Source: Nostocoides_A vanveenii (GTDB lineage: Bacteria; Actinomycetota; Actinomycetes; Actinomycetales; Dermatophilaceae). Taken from it: a stretch of 64,000 bases of DNA. The notes below the pieces were generated by a model. It was not told where the DNA came from and did no database searches. It was given only the letters and a program-made list of their open reading frames with translations. Position 1 is the first letter of the stretch. Every line of letters starts with the position of its first letter. Location: assembly GCF_039531165.1 (NCBI RefSeq), contig NZ_BAAAPN010000057.1, positions 1 through 64,000 on the forward strand, read 5' to 3'. The position numbers and the translations under genes are program-made. Positions 53,930 through 62,221 of the stretch are shown one piece after another.

Positions 53930-54262
53930 TTACTTCGGCGGGAGGGAGCGGGCATACGTGACGCCATGATCGACCCAACGGCGCAGGATCGCTTCATCCG
54001 CCAATGCCTCCTCGGTCACGCGCAACCACCCGCCCATCGGCCGGCCGCGCATCTCCATCCGCGAGATGACCACATCGTCGACGATGTCGTCGGCCTTCGC
54101 GGGGTCGCTGCGAACCATCAATCCGCCATGACCGGCCGCAGCAACCGCCATATGGCCGCCGATCAGAAACGCCAGGCCACCGAACATCTTCTTCTCGGTC
54201 AGCCCACTCTCGTCCTGCACCAGTTCGCGAATGCGGTCGGCCAACTCCTCGTCATACGCCAT
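53930..54262 (-). CDS. TfoX N-terminal domain protein
   Basis: The 110-residue protein has the TfoX_N pattern: ELADRIRELVQDESGLTEKKMFGGLAFLIGGHMAVAA, then GGLMVRSDP and a C-terminal GGWLRVTEEALADEAILRRWVDHG. In gamma-proteobacteria TfoX/Sxy is the competence master regulator. Actinobacterial single-domain members are common and of unknown role. The core of the dispersed word lies 8 bp upstream of its start (54270-54277), and another overlaps its 3' end (53951). Confidence 0.82.
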   Translation of the reverse strand: MAYDEELADRIRELVQDESGLTEKKMFGGLAFLIGGHMAVAAAGHGGLMVRSDPAKADDIVDDVVISRMEMRGRPMGGWLRVTEEALADEAILRRWVDHGVTYARSLPPK

Positions 54263-54290
54263 GCGGGAAGTATGCCGCGCACCAAGCCCG

Positions 54291-55361
54291 CTACCTCGAT
54301 GCCTCCGCCTGCGGGTCACCCTCCGGCTCACCCTGCGCCTCGCCACCCGTTTTCGCCGGCTCGCCCACCGACTTCGGGGGTCGGGCAGACCGCTCCGGGG
54401 GCGGTTCGAAGGTGGCGTCGATACGTTCATACTGCTTGGTCCGCATCATGCGCGCCTGGGCGGCGTATTGCCTCTTGTCGGCGTCGGTGAGCGAGACATT
54501 GTCGGTGAACGGAGTCAGCAACGCGCGGGGATAGAGGCGCTTCGCGGACACCGCATTGATCTCGGCACAAACGATGAGGATGACGGCCGCGAGATAGATG
54601 AAGGCGAGCAGGCCGAGGACGAAGCCGACCACACCATTGCTGGCGGACGCATCGCGCACGACCCGGCCGACATAGACCACGCCGAAGGTCTGCAGGACCT
54701 GCAGCAGCACAGCGGCGACCACCGAGCCGACGATCAAATGGCGCCGCTCGGCCACGCCGACGCCGATGCGATAGGTCAGATACATCACGCCGGCGTTGAG
54801 CAGGATCGTCGCGAGCATGACCAGCCACTTGGTGGCGCTGCCGAAGTCGTAGGACGCGGCGATCGTCGCGATGGTCGTTGACGCGGTGACGACGAGCAAC
54901 CCGAGCGGCACGATCAGCAGACTCCGGCCGCGGGTCAGGATCGGGTTGGGGCGGGAGTTGCGCGGCACCGACCAGATCGTGTTCATCGCATACTGCAGGG
55001 CATTGCCGACGCCGAGCGCGCCATAGATCGACACCGCGCTACCGATCACGACACCCGCCGGTCCGCCCGAGAGCGACCGGGGGTCGCCGAGCTGGTCGCC
55101 GATGACGGGGACCTGGCGCAGCGCCGACTCGATGATCTCCTGCTGTAGCCCGGGGTCGTTGACCAGCACCACGGACAAGATTGTGGAGATCAGGATCAGC
55201 AGCGGGAAGAGCGAGATGAAGCCGTAGTACGTCAGCAGGGCTGCGAGATAGCCGCCGGAGTCGTCGAAGAATTTCCAGGCCACGGCGATCGGGAAGCCCA
55301 GGACCGGATGCCGGCGCTGGAACCCGTCCACCCGGTCCACGACACTCACGTGCCCGATCAT
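54291..55361 (-). CDS. YihY/BrkB family membrane protein
   Basis: The 356-residue protein has six membrane helices. The YihY signature lies in AALLTYYGFISLFPLLILIS and later in VPLGLLVVTAS and FVLGLLAFIYLAAVILIVCAEINA. A charged C-terminal tail of about 55 residues is rich in Pro, Glu and Lys. The family was once called RNase BN but is regarded as an inner-membrane protein of unclear role. ATG 55361 is used, and a copy of the dispersed word lies directly upstream (55364-55372). Confidence 0.88.
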   Translation of the reverse strand: MIGHVSVVDRVDGFQRRHPVLGFPIAVAWKFFDDSGGYLAALLTYYGFISLFPLLILISTILSVVLVNDPGLQQEIIESALRQVPVIGDQLGDPRSLSGGPAGVVIGSAVSIYGALGVGNALQYAMNTIWSVPRNSRPNPILTRGRSLLIVPLGLLVVTASTTIATIAASYDFGSATKWLVMLATILLNAGVMYLTYRIGVGVAERRHLIVGSVVAAVLLQVLQTFGVVYVGRVVRDASASNGVVGFVLGLLAFIYLAAVILIVCAEINAVSAKRLYPRALLTPFTDNVSLTDADKRQYAAQARMMRTKQYERIDATFEPPPERSARPPKSVGEPAKTGGEAQGEPEGDPQAEASR

Positions 55362-55520
55362 CCCGTATGCCGTGCCCGCCGTGCCCGCCGTGCCCCGCCG
55401 TGGCGCCCGCCACGCCCCCGCCGACGAGGCGGGCTCAGCAGAGGGTGGGCGGGGCGCGGCATACGACAAGCGCGCCACCGCGGGGAGTCCCACGGTGACG
55501 CGCTCGTCGGTCCTGCGGCG

Positions 55521-57494
55521 TCAGCGGCTGAGCGCCCGAAGGAAAGCGGTGCCGGCGGGGGTGCCGACGCCGGTGACATCGTCATAGCCCGGGCGGGTGT
55601 AGATCGTGCCGGTTTGGTTGAAGGTGCGCAGGCTCGTGCGCAATCCGTCCGCGGCATCGAAGCCGTTGATGTAGTCGACGCGGACGACGGCGGTGTCGAC
55701 GGTCCGGCCGTGGTTGACATCGCGCACGGCGCTCGAGCCGGCCATCGCGTAGATCGCGGGGTTGAGGAATCCCAGCTTGGCGCCGCCGCTGAGCGAGATG
55801 GCGTCGGCGGTCACGCCGGCCATGAGGGGCGAGGAGAGCGACGTGCCGCCAATGCGGTACTGCGAGTAGCGCAGCGACCCGTCGGGGAAGGTCTGCGTCA
55901 TTCCCATGAGGAAGCCGGTCTGCGGATCACCGTCGAGGGCGATGTCCGGGACCGCGCGCATGGCCTTCGCGGTGCCGAAGTAGTGGGCGATCGTGTCCGG
56001 GACGACGCCCTTCTGGTAGGCCGGCTGAGTGAACAGGCGGCTGGTGCCACCGCCGGCGCCGTAGACCCACGCGGGCGGCATCGGATCCCACTTGCCGTCC
56101 GTTAGGACGGATTTGCCCGTGCCCCAGCCTTGTTCGAACCCATAACCATTGGTCTTGTTGACCCCCAGGGACGTCCCGCCGACGGCCGTGAACAAGGGGT
56201 CGTTGGCCGGGGCGTCGGCCTGCCGGCGCGCGGTGTTGGCGATCTCGTCGCCGTTGTCACCGGAGGAGACGAGCAGCGAAATGCCCTGGGCTGCCGCCTG
56301 CAGGGCGGTCTGGTGGGTCATATCGGCGACCGCTGAGCCATCGCTCTCGGTCTCGCCCCAGGAGTTGCTGACCATGTCGGCGAGTTCGCCGTTGACCACC
56401 TTGTCGATGGCGGCGTCGAGGTCGGCGTCCATGCAGCTGCGTCCGCCGACGTAGACGACATTGGCGTCGGGTGCGAGGGCGTGGGCGGACTCGACATCCA
56501 GGGTCTCCTCGCCGTACCACCCGGCACCGCCGCATTCGTCGATGTGGTGGTAGCTCTTGGGCAAGACCTGGGTCAGCTGCCCCGGCCGCCACAGATGCCC
56601 CGGATCGTTCTTGCGGGCATACGCCTGTGCATCAGCCTTGATATAGGGGGCGGCGAAGGCATCGGTGATGGCGATCCGTGCCCCCTTGCCACTGCCCGCG
56701 CCAGTCCCTACCCCGTATGCGCCGCGCAGTTGCGCCGGCTTGTAACCGCACGGGGCGTAGGGCCGCTTGGTGCCCTGCCAGTTGATCACGGAGGTGGCCG
56801 TCTTCTCGCCGAAGTACGTGGAGCAGGGGCCCGAGTTGCGGAAGACGGGCTCCGGCGGCGGCAGCTGGCCGGGCGGCACCGGGTCGCCGCTGCCGCGGGC
56901 CTGGGTGCGCTCGACTCCCGCGTTCATCGGGTGCGCCATGGCGGAGGTGTCGAGGCCGCCGATGCCCGCGACCACAGCAGCGAGGTCGGCGGGCACGGAC
57001 AGTGCCGTGGTTGGCGCGGTGACGGCCTGGCCGTTGCGGCGAAAAGTCCCGAGGCGGGTGCCGAAGGCCTTCTCGATGTCCGAAGTGCGCGCGCTAGCCC
57101 GGATGTAGCGGTTGTTGGAGGGGACCTCGTCGATCGAAAACCCGTTGGCCCGCAACCAGTTCGACACCTGGGCAGCCTGCTCAGACGTCGGCGCGAAGCG
57201 TTGGCGCCACTGCGCGGCGGTGACGAAATGGCGGTAGCTGGCCGATCCGGGGTTCGAGACCGACGCGGCAAGGGACTCGGCACCGGCGGGATCGCGCAGC
57301 GCGAGCACGACGTACACGTCCATCCGCGCGGATGCGACCGGCGCCCGGGTGGTCCTGAGGCTCGCGGTCCACGACGGCGCCGCCGTGACGACCTTGTGAG
57401 CGTTGGACGCGCTAGCCATTGCGGGTGCCGCGAGGGCCAGAACTGAGGCCGCGGAGGCGATGACGGCGAGTTGACTGCGTTTCGAAACCACCAT
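55521..57494 (-). CDS. S53 family serine-carboxyl peptidase (sedolisin, pro-kumamolisin type)
   Basis: The 657-residue protein has a Sec signal peptide (ending near AMASASN), a pro-kumamolisin activation domain (about residues 50-200, with FVTAAQWRQRFAPT), and an S53 catalytic domain. The Glu and Asp lie in GEETLDVESAHALAPDA, the oxyanion Asp in SSGDNGD, and the nucleophile about S552 in GGTSLSSPLMAG. The calcium site is GYDDVTGVGTP near the C-terminus. It is a secreted acid protease. The gene stands alone. Confidence 0.92.
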   Translation of the reverse strand: MVVSKRSQLAVIASAASVLALAAPAMASASNAHKVVTAAPSWTASLRTTRAPVASARMDVYVVLALRDPAGAESLAASVSNPGSASYRHFVTAAQWRQRFAPTSEQAAQVSNWLRANGFSIDEVPSNNRYIRASARTSDIEKAFGTRLGTFRRNGQAVTAPTTALSVPADLAAVVAGIGGLDTSAMAHPMNAGVERTQARGSGDPVPPGQLPPPEPVFRNSGPCSTYFGEKTATSVINWQGTKRPYAPCGYKPAQLRGAYGVGTGAGSGKGARIAITDAFAAPYIKADAQAYARKNDPGHLWRPGQLTQVLPKSYHHIDECGGAGWYGEETLDVESAHALAPDANVVYVGGRSCMDADLDAAIDKVVNGELADMVSNSWGETESDGSAVADMTHQTALQAAAQGISLLVSSGDNGDEIANTARRQADAPANDPLFTAVGGTSLGVNKTNGYGFEQGWGTGKSVLTDGKWDPMPPAWVYGAGGGTSRLFTQPAYQKGVVPDTIAHYFGTAKAMRAVPDIALDGDPQTGFLMGMTQTFPDGSLRYSQYRIGGTSLSSPLMAGVTADAISLSGGAKLGFLNPAIYAMAGSSAVRDVNHGRTVDTAVVRVDYINGFDAADGLRTSLRTFNQTGTIYTRPGYDDVTGVGTPAGTAFLRALSR

Positions 57495-57684
57495 GTCCGG
57501 GATTGCCTTTCGGGCCGAAAGATTGCCGCCGGATCCGGCGGCTCAACGCAGTTTTGCGCGCCGCCAGGGCGCATCCCCATGACATTTGTCATGAACGCGA
57601 GCCGAGTCTCTGGTGGTGGCGTTCGGGTCCGGACCGGGTCGATGCCCATACCGGCTGCGCCACTGCCTCGGCGACGCTTACCGT
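57495..57684. other. Intergenic region (190 bp)
   Basis: The gap holds the promoter of the S53 peptidase gene on the minus strand. No strong repeat is seen. A copy of the dispersed word (57682-57690) overlaps the start of the next remnant. Confidence 0.3.
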
Positions 57685-58216
57685 ATGCCGATCCACCGCG
57701 ACCGCGCCGTCACCCGCTTGGCATTCGGGCTGGCCGCCCTCGTCGGGCTCCTGCACTTCGGGTTTAGCGCCCATTGGGGACTGGGCGGAGACTGCTGAGC
57801 ACGCTGGGAGGACGGCTGGTGACTCAGTTCGAGGGCCACCGCTGGCTGTTGATTCCGGTGGCCATCGTCAAGGCCGGCTTTGCTGCTCTGCCTCTCGCGC
57901 ACTGGCGCATCGGGCGGCTCGGCGTCTGGGGGCGTCGCGTGTGCTGGCTGGGTGCCTCGGCGATGATTCTCTAGGGCGGGGTCAACACGGTCGTGGGGAA
58001 TCTCGTCCTGGGCGGGCCATCCGACCGGACGGCGGCTACGACCGCGCAGGCATGATCGGCCACGCCTGGCTATGGGATCCGCTGTGCCTCATCTGGGGCC
58101 TGGCCCTCGCCCTCGGCGTCACTGGCATGCGCCCGTCCAGCTCCTGGGGCACGATGCCGACGCGGACGGTTACAGCTCGGTCAGGTGCTCCTCGCTGGCG
58201 CCAGGAACAGCGATAA
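57685..58216 (+). pseudogene. DUF3995-like membrane protein, nonsense and frameshifts
   Basis: The pieces MPIHRDRAVTRLAFGLAALV, SAHWGLGGD, LLIPVAIVKAGFAALPL, GGVNTVVGNLVLGG and MIGHAWLWDPLCLIWGLALA together match a DUF3995 membrane protein. A frame change occurs near 57793. A TAG at 57972-57974 stands where a Trp codon would be expected before GGVNTVVGN. Another shift occurs near 58018. The family is a four-helix membrane protein of unknown function. Confidence 0.78.
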
Positions 58217-58560
58217 GAGGCACCGACCGGTCAATGGTGACGAAGCGCCCCCCTCGGTGCACGGCCAGGGCGAGCAGATAGGTCTCGGTCACCTGCCGAT
58301 GCCCCAACAGCACTGATGGGGTGACAACGTTAGGGTCGACCAGGCTCAGGCCGCACGCCCAGAACTGATGATCCGTGTCCGCGATCGATGCGGAAAGGAG
58401 CGCGATTGCTTCGGTCACTGTGACAGTCCCCGGGTAGGCCGGCTGGCTCAGGATGCGCACGACGCCGTTCTGGGTGATTGACCACGAGGCCCAACCGCTG
58501 GACAACCCGTCGCGAGCCCACTCGTGAACGCGGGCGTGATCGACGTGGTCGGGCTCCAGA
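58170..58560 (-). pseudogene. PIN-domain (VapC-like) toxin remnant without N-terminus
   Basis: The frame from LEPDHVDHARVHEWARDG to the stop at 58170 has the shape of a VapC toxin, with SWSITQNGVVRILSQPAYPG, FWACGLSLVDP and a late AVHRGGRFVTIDRSVPLI. The usual first strand with the catalytic Asp (LDVNVL-type) is missing, because homology starts abruptly at about 58560. The upstream open frame is not related. Nuclease activity is therefore unlikely. No antitoxin gene is visible. Confidence 0.72.
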
Positions 58561-58620
58561 TCCTTGGCCCAAGGGCCGGGGTTTCGAGCGTGCCGGGGTG
58601 TCTGTCCGCGCTCTGGGGGG

Positions 58621-58985
58621 TCACGGTCCGGGCGCTGTCGGAGTTCTTGGGTTGAAGTTCGAGGTTGTGGCAAGGCGCTTGAAGAGGTCTCGTTCGGCTG
58701 GTGTCAGCCTGGCGGGCACGAGGATGTGAGTGTGGGCGTGCAGGTTACCGAAGGGTCCGTTCGGGTTGGGGATGCCATGGGCGGGCACGGTGAGGACTCG
58801 GCCGGAGCACGTTCCGGGGGGCACGTCGATGCTCACCGGCCCTGCCGGTGTGTCGAGGGTGATGGTGGCGCCGAGTGCGGCTTCCCATGGGGAGAGCGTC
58901 AGTTGGACGTGGAGGTCGCGGCCATCAAGCCGGTAGCCCTCGGGCGGCACGAGCCGGACGCGCAGGACGACGGGCAGTGGCTATG
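58621..58985 (-). pseudogene. DnaJ/CbpA C-terminal domain remnant
   Basis: The frame reads YRLDGRDLHVQLTLSPWEAA, LGATITLDTPAG, VPPGTCSGRVLTVPAHGIPN and LTPAERDLFKRLA. This is the second substrate-binding domain of a type II DnaJ. The J domain and first beta domain are missing, as the sequence upstream of about 58985 is unrelated. It is not a duplicate of the intact dnaJ at 62.9 kb, since the residues differ throughout, so it stems from another cbpA-like gene. Confidence 0.75.
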
Positions 58986-59015
58986 GATTTCATATAGCGC
59001 ATCTGGCACCATGAG

Positions 59016-59341
59016 TCAAGAGTCAACGACAAGAACCGTGGGCCGCCAAGAGGGACCCGGTGCGCGCTCCTCTACCTGGCGCTCCACCTCACGGCGCTGC
59101 TTCACAGTCAGGGCGGCCAGGACGACCGTGGGCAGGGCGAACGGATCACCATGTGCGCCGTGCCCGTCCTCCGGCTCATCGAGCGGACTCGCCGCGTCCA
59201 GCAGCGCGGACGTGGACACCGAACGGACGGTGGCATCGCGGCGCAGCCGCACCTGTCCCCGACGAACGTGTCGACCTCCCACACCTCGCCCTCGAACCAG
59301 AACCTCGAGCCCGTCTCGAGGGTCGGGACGCCGCTCAGCAT
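59016..59341 (-). pseudogene. TnsB-like transposase, N-terminal remnant
   Basis: The ATG at 59341 overlaps the TnsA stop (ATGCTGA). The frame reads PTLETGSRFWFEGEVWEVDTF, the start typical of actinobacterial Mu/TnsB-type transposases. After a frame change near 59250 it continues with VRSVSTSALLDAASP and PTVVLAALTVKQRREVERQVEE. Homology then stops near 59045. The integrase core and everything beyond are absent. Confidence 0.72.
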
Positions 59342-59983
59342 CGCTTCTCCTTCACCGGCACGGAGACCACCGAGCGGCTCGACAAGGGCCGAGTCAGGTC
59401 TGTCGTCCACGCCTTCCGCCAAAGCAGCGCCAAGACCGAAGCCCTCACGTCCAGTGGATCGAACCCCGACACCCGACCCTCGATCTGTCCCAACGTCATT
59501 CCCGAACGCCCGGCCGCGGACACGACGGTGACGCACTCCTCGTCCAGAAACATCGATCGGCGGCCCTGGGCCAGGAACCGGAGGTTCGCCATCACGACCG
59601 CGTCCCCGCCATGGAACACCTCATAGCGCCAGCCCTGCTTCGGCACAGCCTGCCGTCCACTCAAGAACCGCGGCCACCACCGGCTCCTGACACATGCGGG
59701 CAGGTTTGGCATCCACCACGACGACCGAGCCGTCCGCACAGGCCAAGAGATAGTCCGGAGCGTGCCGGCGCTGCACACCCTCGTCGAGGCCACTGAGCCA
59801 GAATGGCTGACTGGGACTGGCGATCCCCGTCACCGCAACGTCGAAGTCGGGCAGCAGGACCCGGTCCGGCTCCAGCAGGCTCTCGTAGCCCACGAGCGTC
59901 CCCGTCCACAACCACCCCGGGTAGTTGCCCTGGCGAGGGTGCCAAGAGAACTCGCGAACCGGCGATCCGGCCGCGACCGCCAT
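59335..59983 (-). pseudogene. TnsA-like transposase endonuclease, frameshifted
   Basis: The start MAVAAGSPVREFSWHPRQGN, then GYESLLEPDRVLLPDFDVAV, RRHAPDYLLACADGSVVVVDAKPA and, in a second frame after about 59650, YEVFHGGDAVVMANLRFLAQ match the TnsA-like heteromeric transposase subunit of actinobacterial Tn7-like elements. The restriction-enzyme-like catalytic residues are visible as the early E (YESLLE), PDY and VDAK. One frame change splits the protein. With the TnsB fragment it marks a dead Tn7-like element upstream of dnaK. Confidence 0.78.
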
Positions 59984-60220
59984 ACCTCGACATCGGCGAG
60001 GGGCGTCACGACCTCCTCGCCAGATGCAGTGCACTACCGCAGTTCGGTCGATCCGCGCGCCGTCGGCGGCCCCATGCGTCCAGCATGAACCTCATGGACA
60101 ACTTGCTGGCAAACCGACACGCACCCGGCAAGCTATTGGCAATCCGACAAGATGCGCGTCAACCTACAGGGCTCGTCGGAGAAAGTTTGGTGTAGCGGGA
60201 ACACTCCACCGGGAAGAGGA

Positions 60221-60241
60221 GTTGAGTCAGGTAGACGCAAG
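60221..60241. promoter_or_regulatory. HspR (HAIR) operator, upstream copy
   Basis: GTTGAGT-N7-ACGCAAG matches the HAIR consensus CTTGAGT-N7-ACTCAAG at 12 of 14 positions. It lies 44 bp upstream of the stronger copy. Confidence 0.65.
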
Positions 60242-60283
60242 TTTACGGACCCGGGGTTGCGCAAGAGGCATACGGGGTCGTAG

Positions 60284-60304
60284 CTTGAGTGCAAGCAACT
60301 CAAC
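60284..60304. promoter_or_regulatory. HspR (HAIR) operator, main copy
   Basis: CTTGAGT-N7-ACTCAAC matches the HAIR consensus at 13 of 14 positions and overlaps the predicted -10 hexamer of the dnaK promoter. HspR with DnaK as co-repressor should close the promoter until heat shock titrates DnaK away. The hspR gene itself would lie just past the window end. Confidence 0.88.
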
Positions 60305-60331
60305 TTCATCCCCAACCAAGGAGCACCCCAC

Positions 60332-62221
60332 ATGGCCCGTGCAGTCGGTATCGACCTCGGCACCACCAACTCGGCCGTCGCTGTCCTCGAAGGCGGCGAG
60401 CCCACTATCATCGCGAACGCCGAAGGCGGTCGCACCACCCCCTCGGTCGTCGCGTTCTCCAAGAACGGCGAGGTCCTCGTCGGTGAGGTCGCCAAGCGAC
60501 AGGCCGTCACCAACGCCGACCGGACGCTGCGTTCGGTCAAGCGCCACATGGGCACCGACTGGAAGACCGCCGACATCGACGGCAAGGCCTACACCGCCCA
60601 GGAGATCAGCGCTCGCATCCTCCAGAAGCTCAAGCGTGACGCGGAGGCCTACCTCGGCGAGCCGGTGACCGACGCCGTCATCACCGTCCCCGCCTACTTC
60701 GACGACCACGAGCGCCAGGCCACCAAGGAGGCCGGCGAGATCGCGGGCCTCAACGTCCTGCGGATCGTCAACGAGCCGACCGCGGCCGCGCTGGCCTACG
60801 GCCTCGACAAGGGCAAGGAGGACGAGCTCATCCTCGTCTTCGACCTCGGCGGTGGCACCTTCGACGTCTCCCTCCTCGAGGTGGGCAAGGACCCGGAGGA
60901 CGGCTTCGCCACCATTCAGGTCAAGGCGACCAGTGGCGATAACCGCCTCGGCGGCGACGATTGGGACGACCGGATCGTCCAGCACCTGCTGACCACGGTC
61001 AAGAACACCACCGGTGTCGACCTGTCCAAGGACAAGATCGCCATGCAGCGTCTTCGGGATGCTGCCGAGCAGGCCAAGAAGGAGCTGTCGTCCGCGACGA
61101 GCACCAACATCAGCCTGCAGTACCTCTCGATGTCCGAGAACGGCCCCATTCACCTCGACGAGACCCTCACGCGGGCGCAGTTCGAGCAGATGACCAAGGA
61201 CCTGCTCGACCGCACCAAGCAGCCCTTCCACAACGTCATCAAGGACGCCGGCATCAAGCTCGAGGACATCGACCACGTCGTCCTCGTCGGTGGCTCCACC
61301 CGTATGCCGGCGGTGTCGGCCCTCGTGAAGGAACTCACCGGCAAGGAGCCCAACAAGGGTGTCAACCCCGATGAGGTCGTCGCCCTCGGCGCCAGCCTCC
61401 AGGCCGGTGTCCTCAAGGGGGAGCGCAAGGACGTCCTCCTCATCGACGTCACCCCGCTCAGCCTGGGCATCGAGACCAAGGGTGGCCTGTTCACCAAGCT
61501 CATCGAGCGCAACACCGCCATTCCGACCAAGCGGTCCGAGGTCTTCTCCACCGCCGAGGACAACCAGCCCTCCGTGCTGATCCAGGTCTTCCAGGGCGAG
61601 CGCGAGATGGCGCAGCTGAACAAGAACCTCGGCACCTTCGAGCTGTCCGGCATCGCGCCGGCCCCGCGGGGCGTGCCGCAGATCGAGGTCACCTTCGACA
61701 TCGACGCCAATGGCATCGTCCACGTCACGGCCAAGGACCGCGGCACTGGCAAGGAGCAGAAGATCACCATCTCCGGTGGCTCCGCTCTGTCCAAGGACGA
61801 GATCGACCGCATGGTCAAGGACGCCGAGGCACACGCCGCCGAGGACGCCCAGCGCCGCGAGGAGACCGAGGCCCGCAACACCGCCGAGCAGCTGGTCTAC
61901 TCCACCGAGAAGTTCCTCGCCGACTCCGGCGACAAGCTGACCGCCGAGATGCGCCAGCCGGTCGACGAGGCCCTGGCCGACCTCAAGGAGGCCATCAAGC
62001 CGGAGAGCAACACCTCCGTCGAGGACCTCAACGCCAAGGTCACCAAGCTCAACGAGGAGTCCCAGAAGATGGGCGCGGCCCTGTATGCCGCGACCTCCGC
62101 CGCGGACTCCGCGGAGACTCCCGGTGCCGACTCCAGTGCGTCCAGCGACAACGCCTCGGGTGCGAGCGATGACGATGTCGTCGACGCCGAGGTCGTCGAG
62201 GACGACGAGGAGAAGAAGTGA
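60332..62221 (+). CDS. dnaK: Hsp70 chaperone DnaK
   Basis: The 629-residue protein is a complete Hsp70. The N-terminal ATPase starts ARAVGIDLGTTNSAVAV and contains DLGGGTFDVSLLEVG and VVLVGGSTRMPAV. The linker and substrate domain include DVTPLSLGIETKGG, and the lid ends in an acidic tail with EEKK. It folds and refolds proteins with GrpE and DnaJ. It is first in a dnaK-grpE-dnaJ operon behind two HAIR sites. Its stop overlaps the grpE GTG (GTGA). Confidence 0.98.
   Translation: MARAVGIDLGTTNSAVAVLEGGEPTIIANAEGGRTTPSVVAFSKNGEVLVGEVAKRQAVTNADRTLRSVKRHMGTDWKTADIDGKAYTAQEISARILQKLKRDAEAYLGEPVTDAVITVPAYFDDHERQATKEAGEIAGLNVLRIVNEPTAAALAYGLDKGKEDELILVFDLGGGTFDVSLLEVGKDPEDGFATIQVKATSGDNRLGGDDWDDRIVQHLLTTVKNTTGVDLSKDKIAMQRLRDAAEQAKKELSSATSTNISLQYLSMSENGPIHLDETLTRAQFEQMTKDLLDRTKQPFHNVIKDAGIKLEDIDHVVLVGGSTRMPAVSALVKELTGKEPNKGVNPDEVVALGASLQAGVLKGERKDVLLIDVTPLSLGIETKGGLFTKLIERNTAIPTKRSEVFSTAEDNQPSVLIQVFQGEREMAQLNKNLGTFELSGIAPAPRGVPQIEVTFDIDANGIVHVTAKDRGTGKEQKITISGGSALSKDEIDRMVKDAEAHAAEDAQRREETEARNTAEQLVYSTEKFLADSGDKLTAEMRQPVDEALADLKEAIKPESNTSVEDLNAKVTKLNEESQKMGAALYAATSAADSAETPGADSSASSDNASGASDDDVVDAEVVEDDEEKK

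Larger units (their letters stand above)
59984..60331 (+). promoter_or_regulatory. dnaK upstream region
   Basis: The 348-bp gap holds no gene. It contains two HAIR operators and a likely vegetative promoter, TTGCGC (60257-60262) and TAGCTT (60281-60286) with 18-bp spacing. The core of the dispersed word (60267-60274) lies inside the spacer. A ribosome site AAGGAG precedes the dnaK ATG. Confidence 0.6.
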
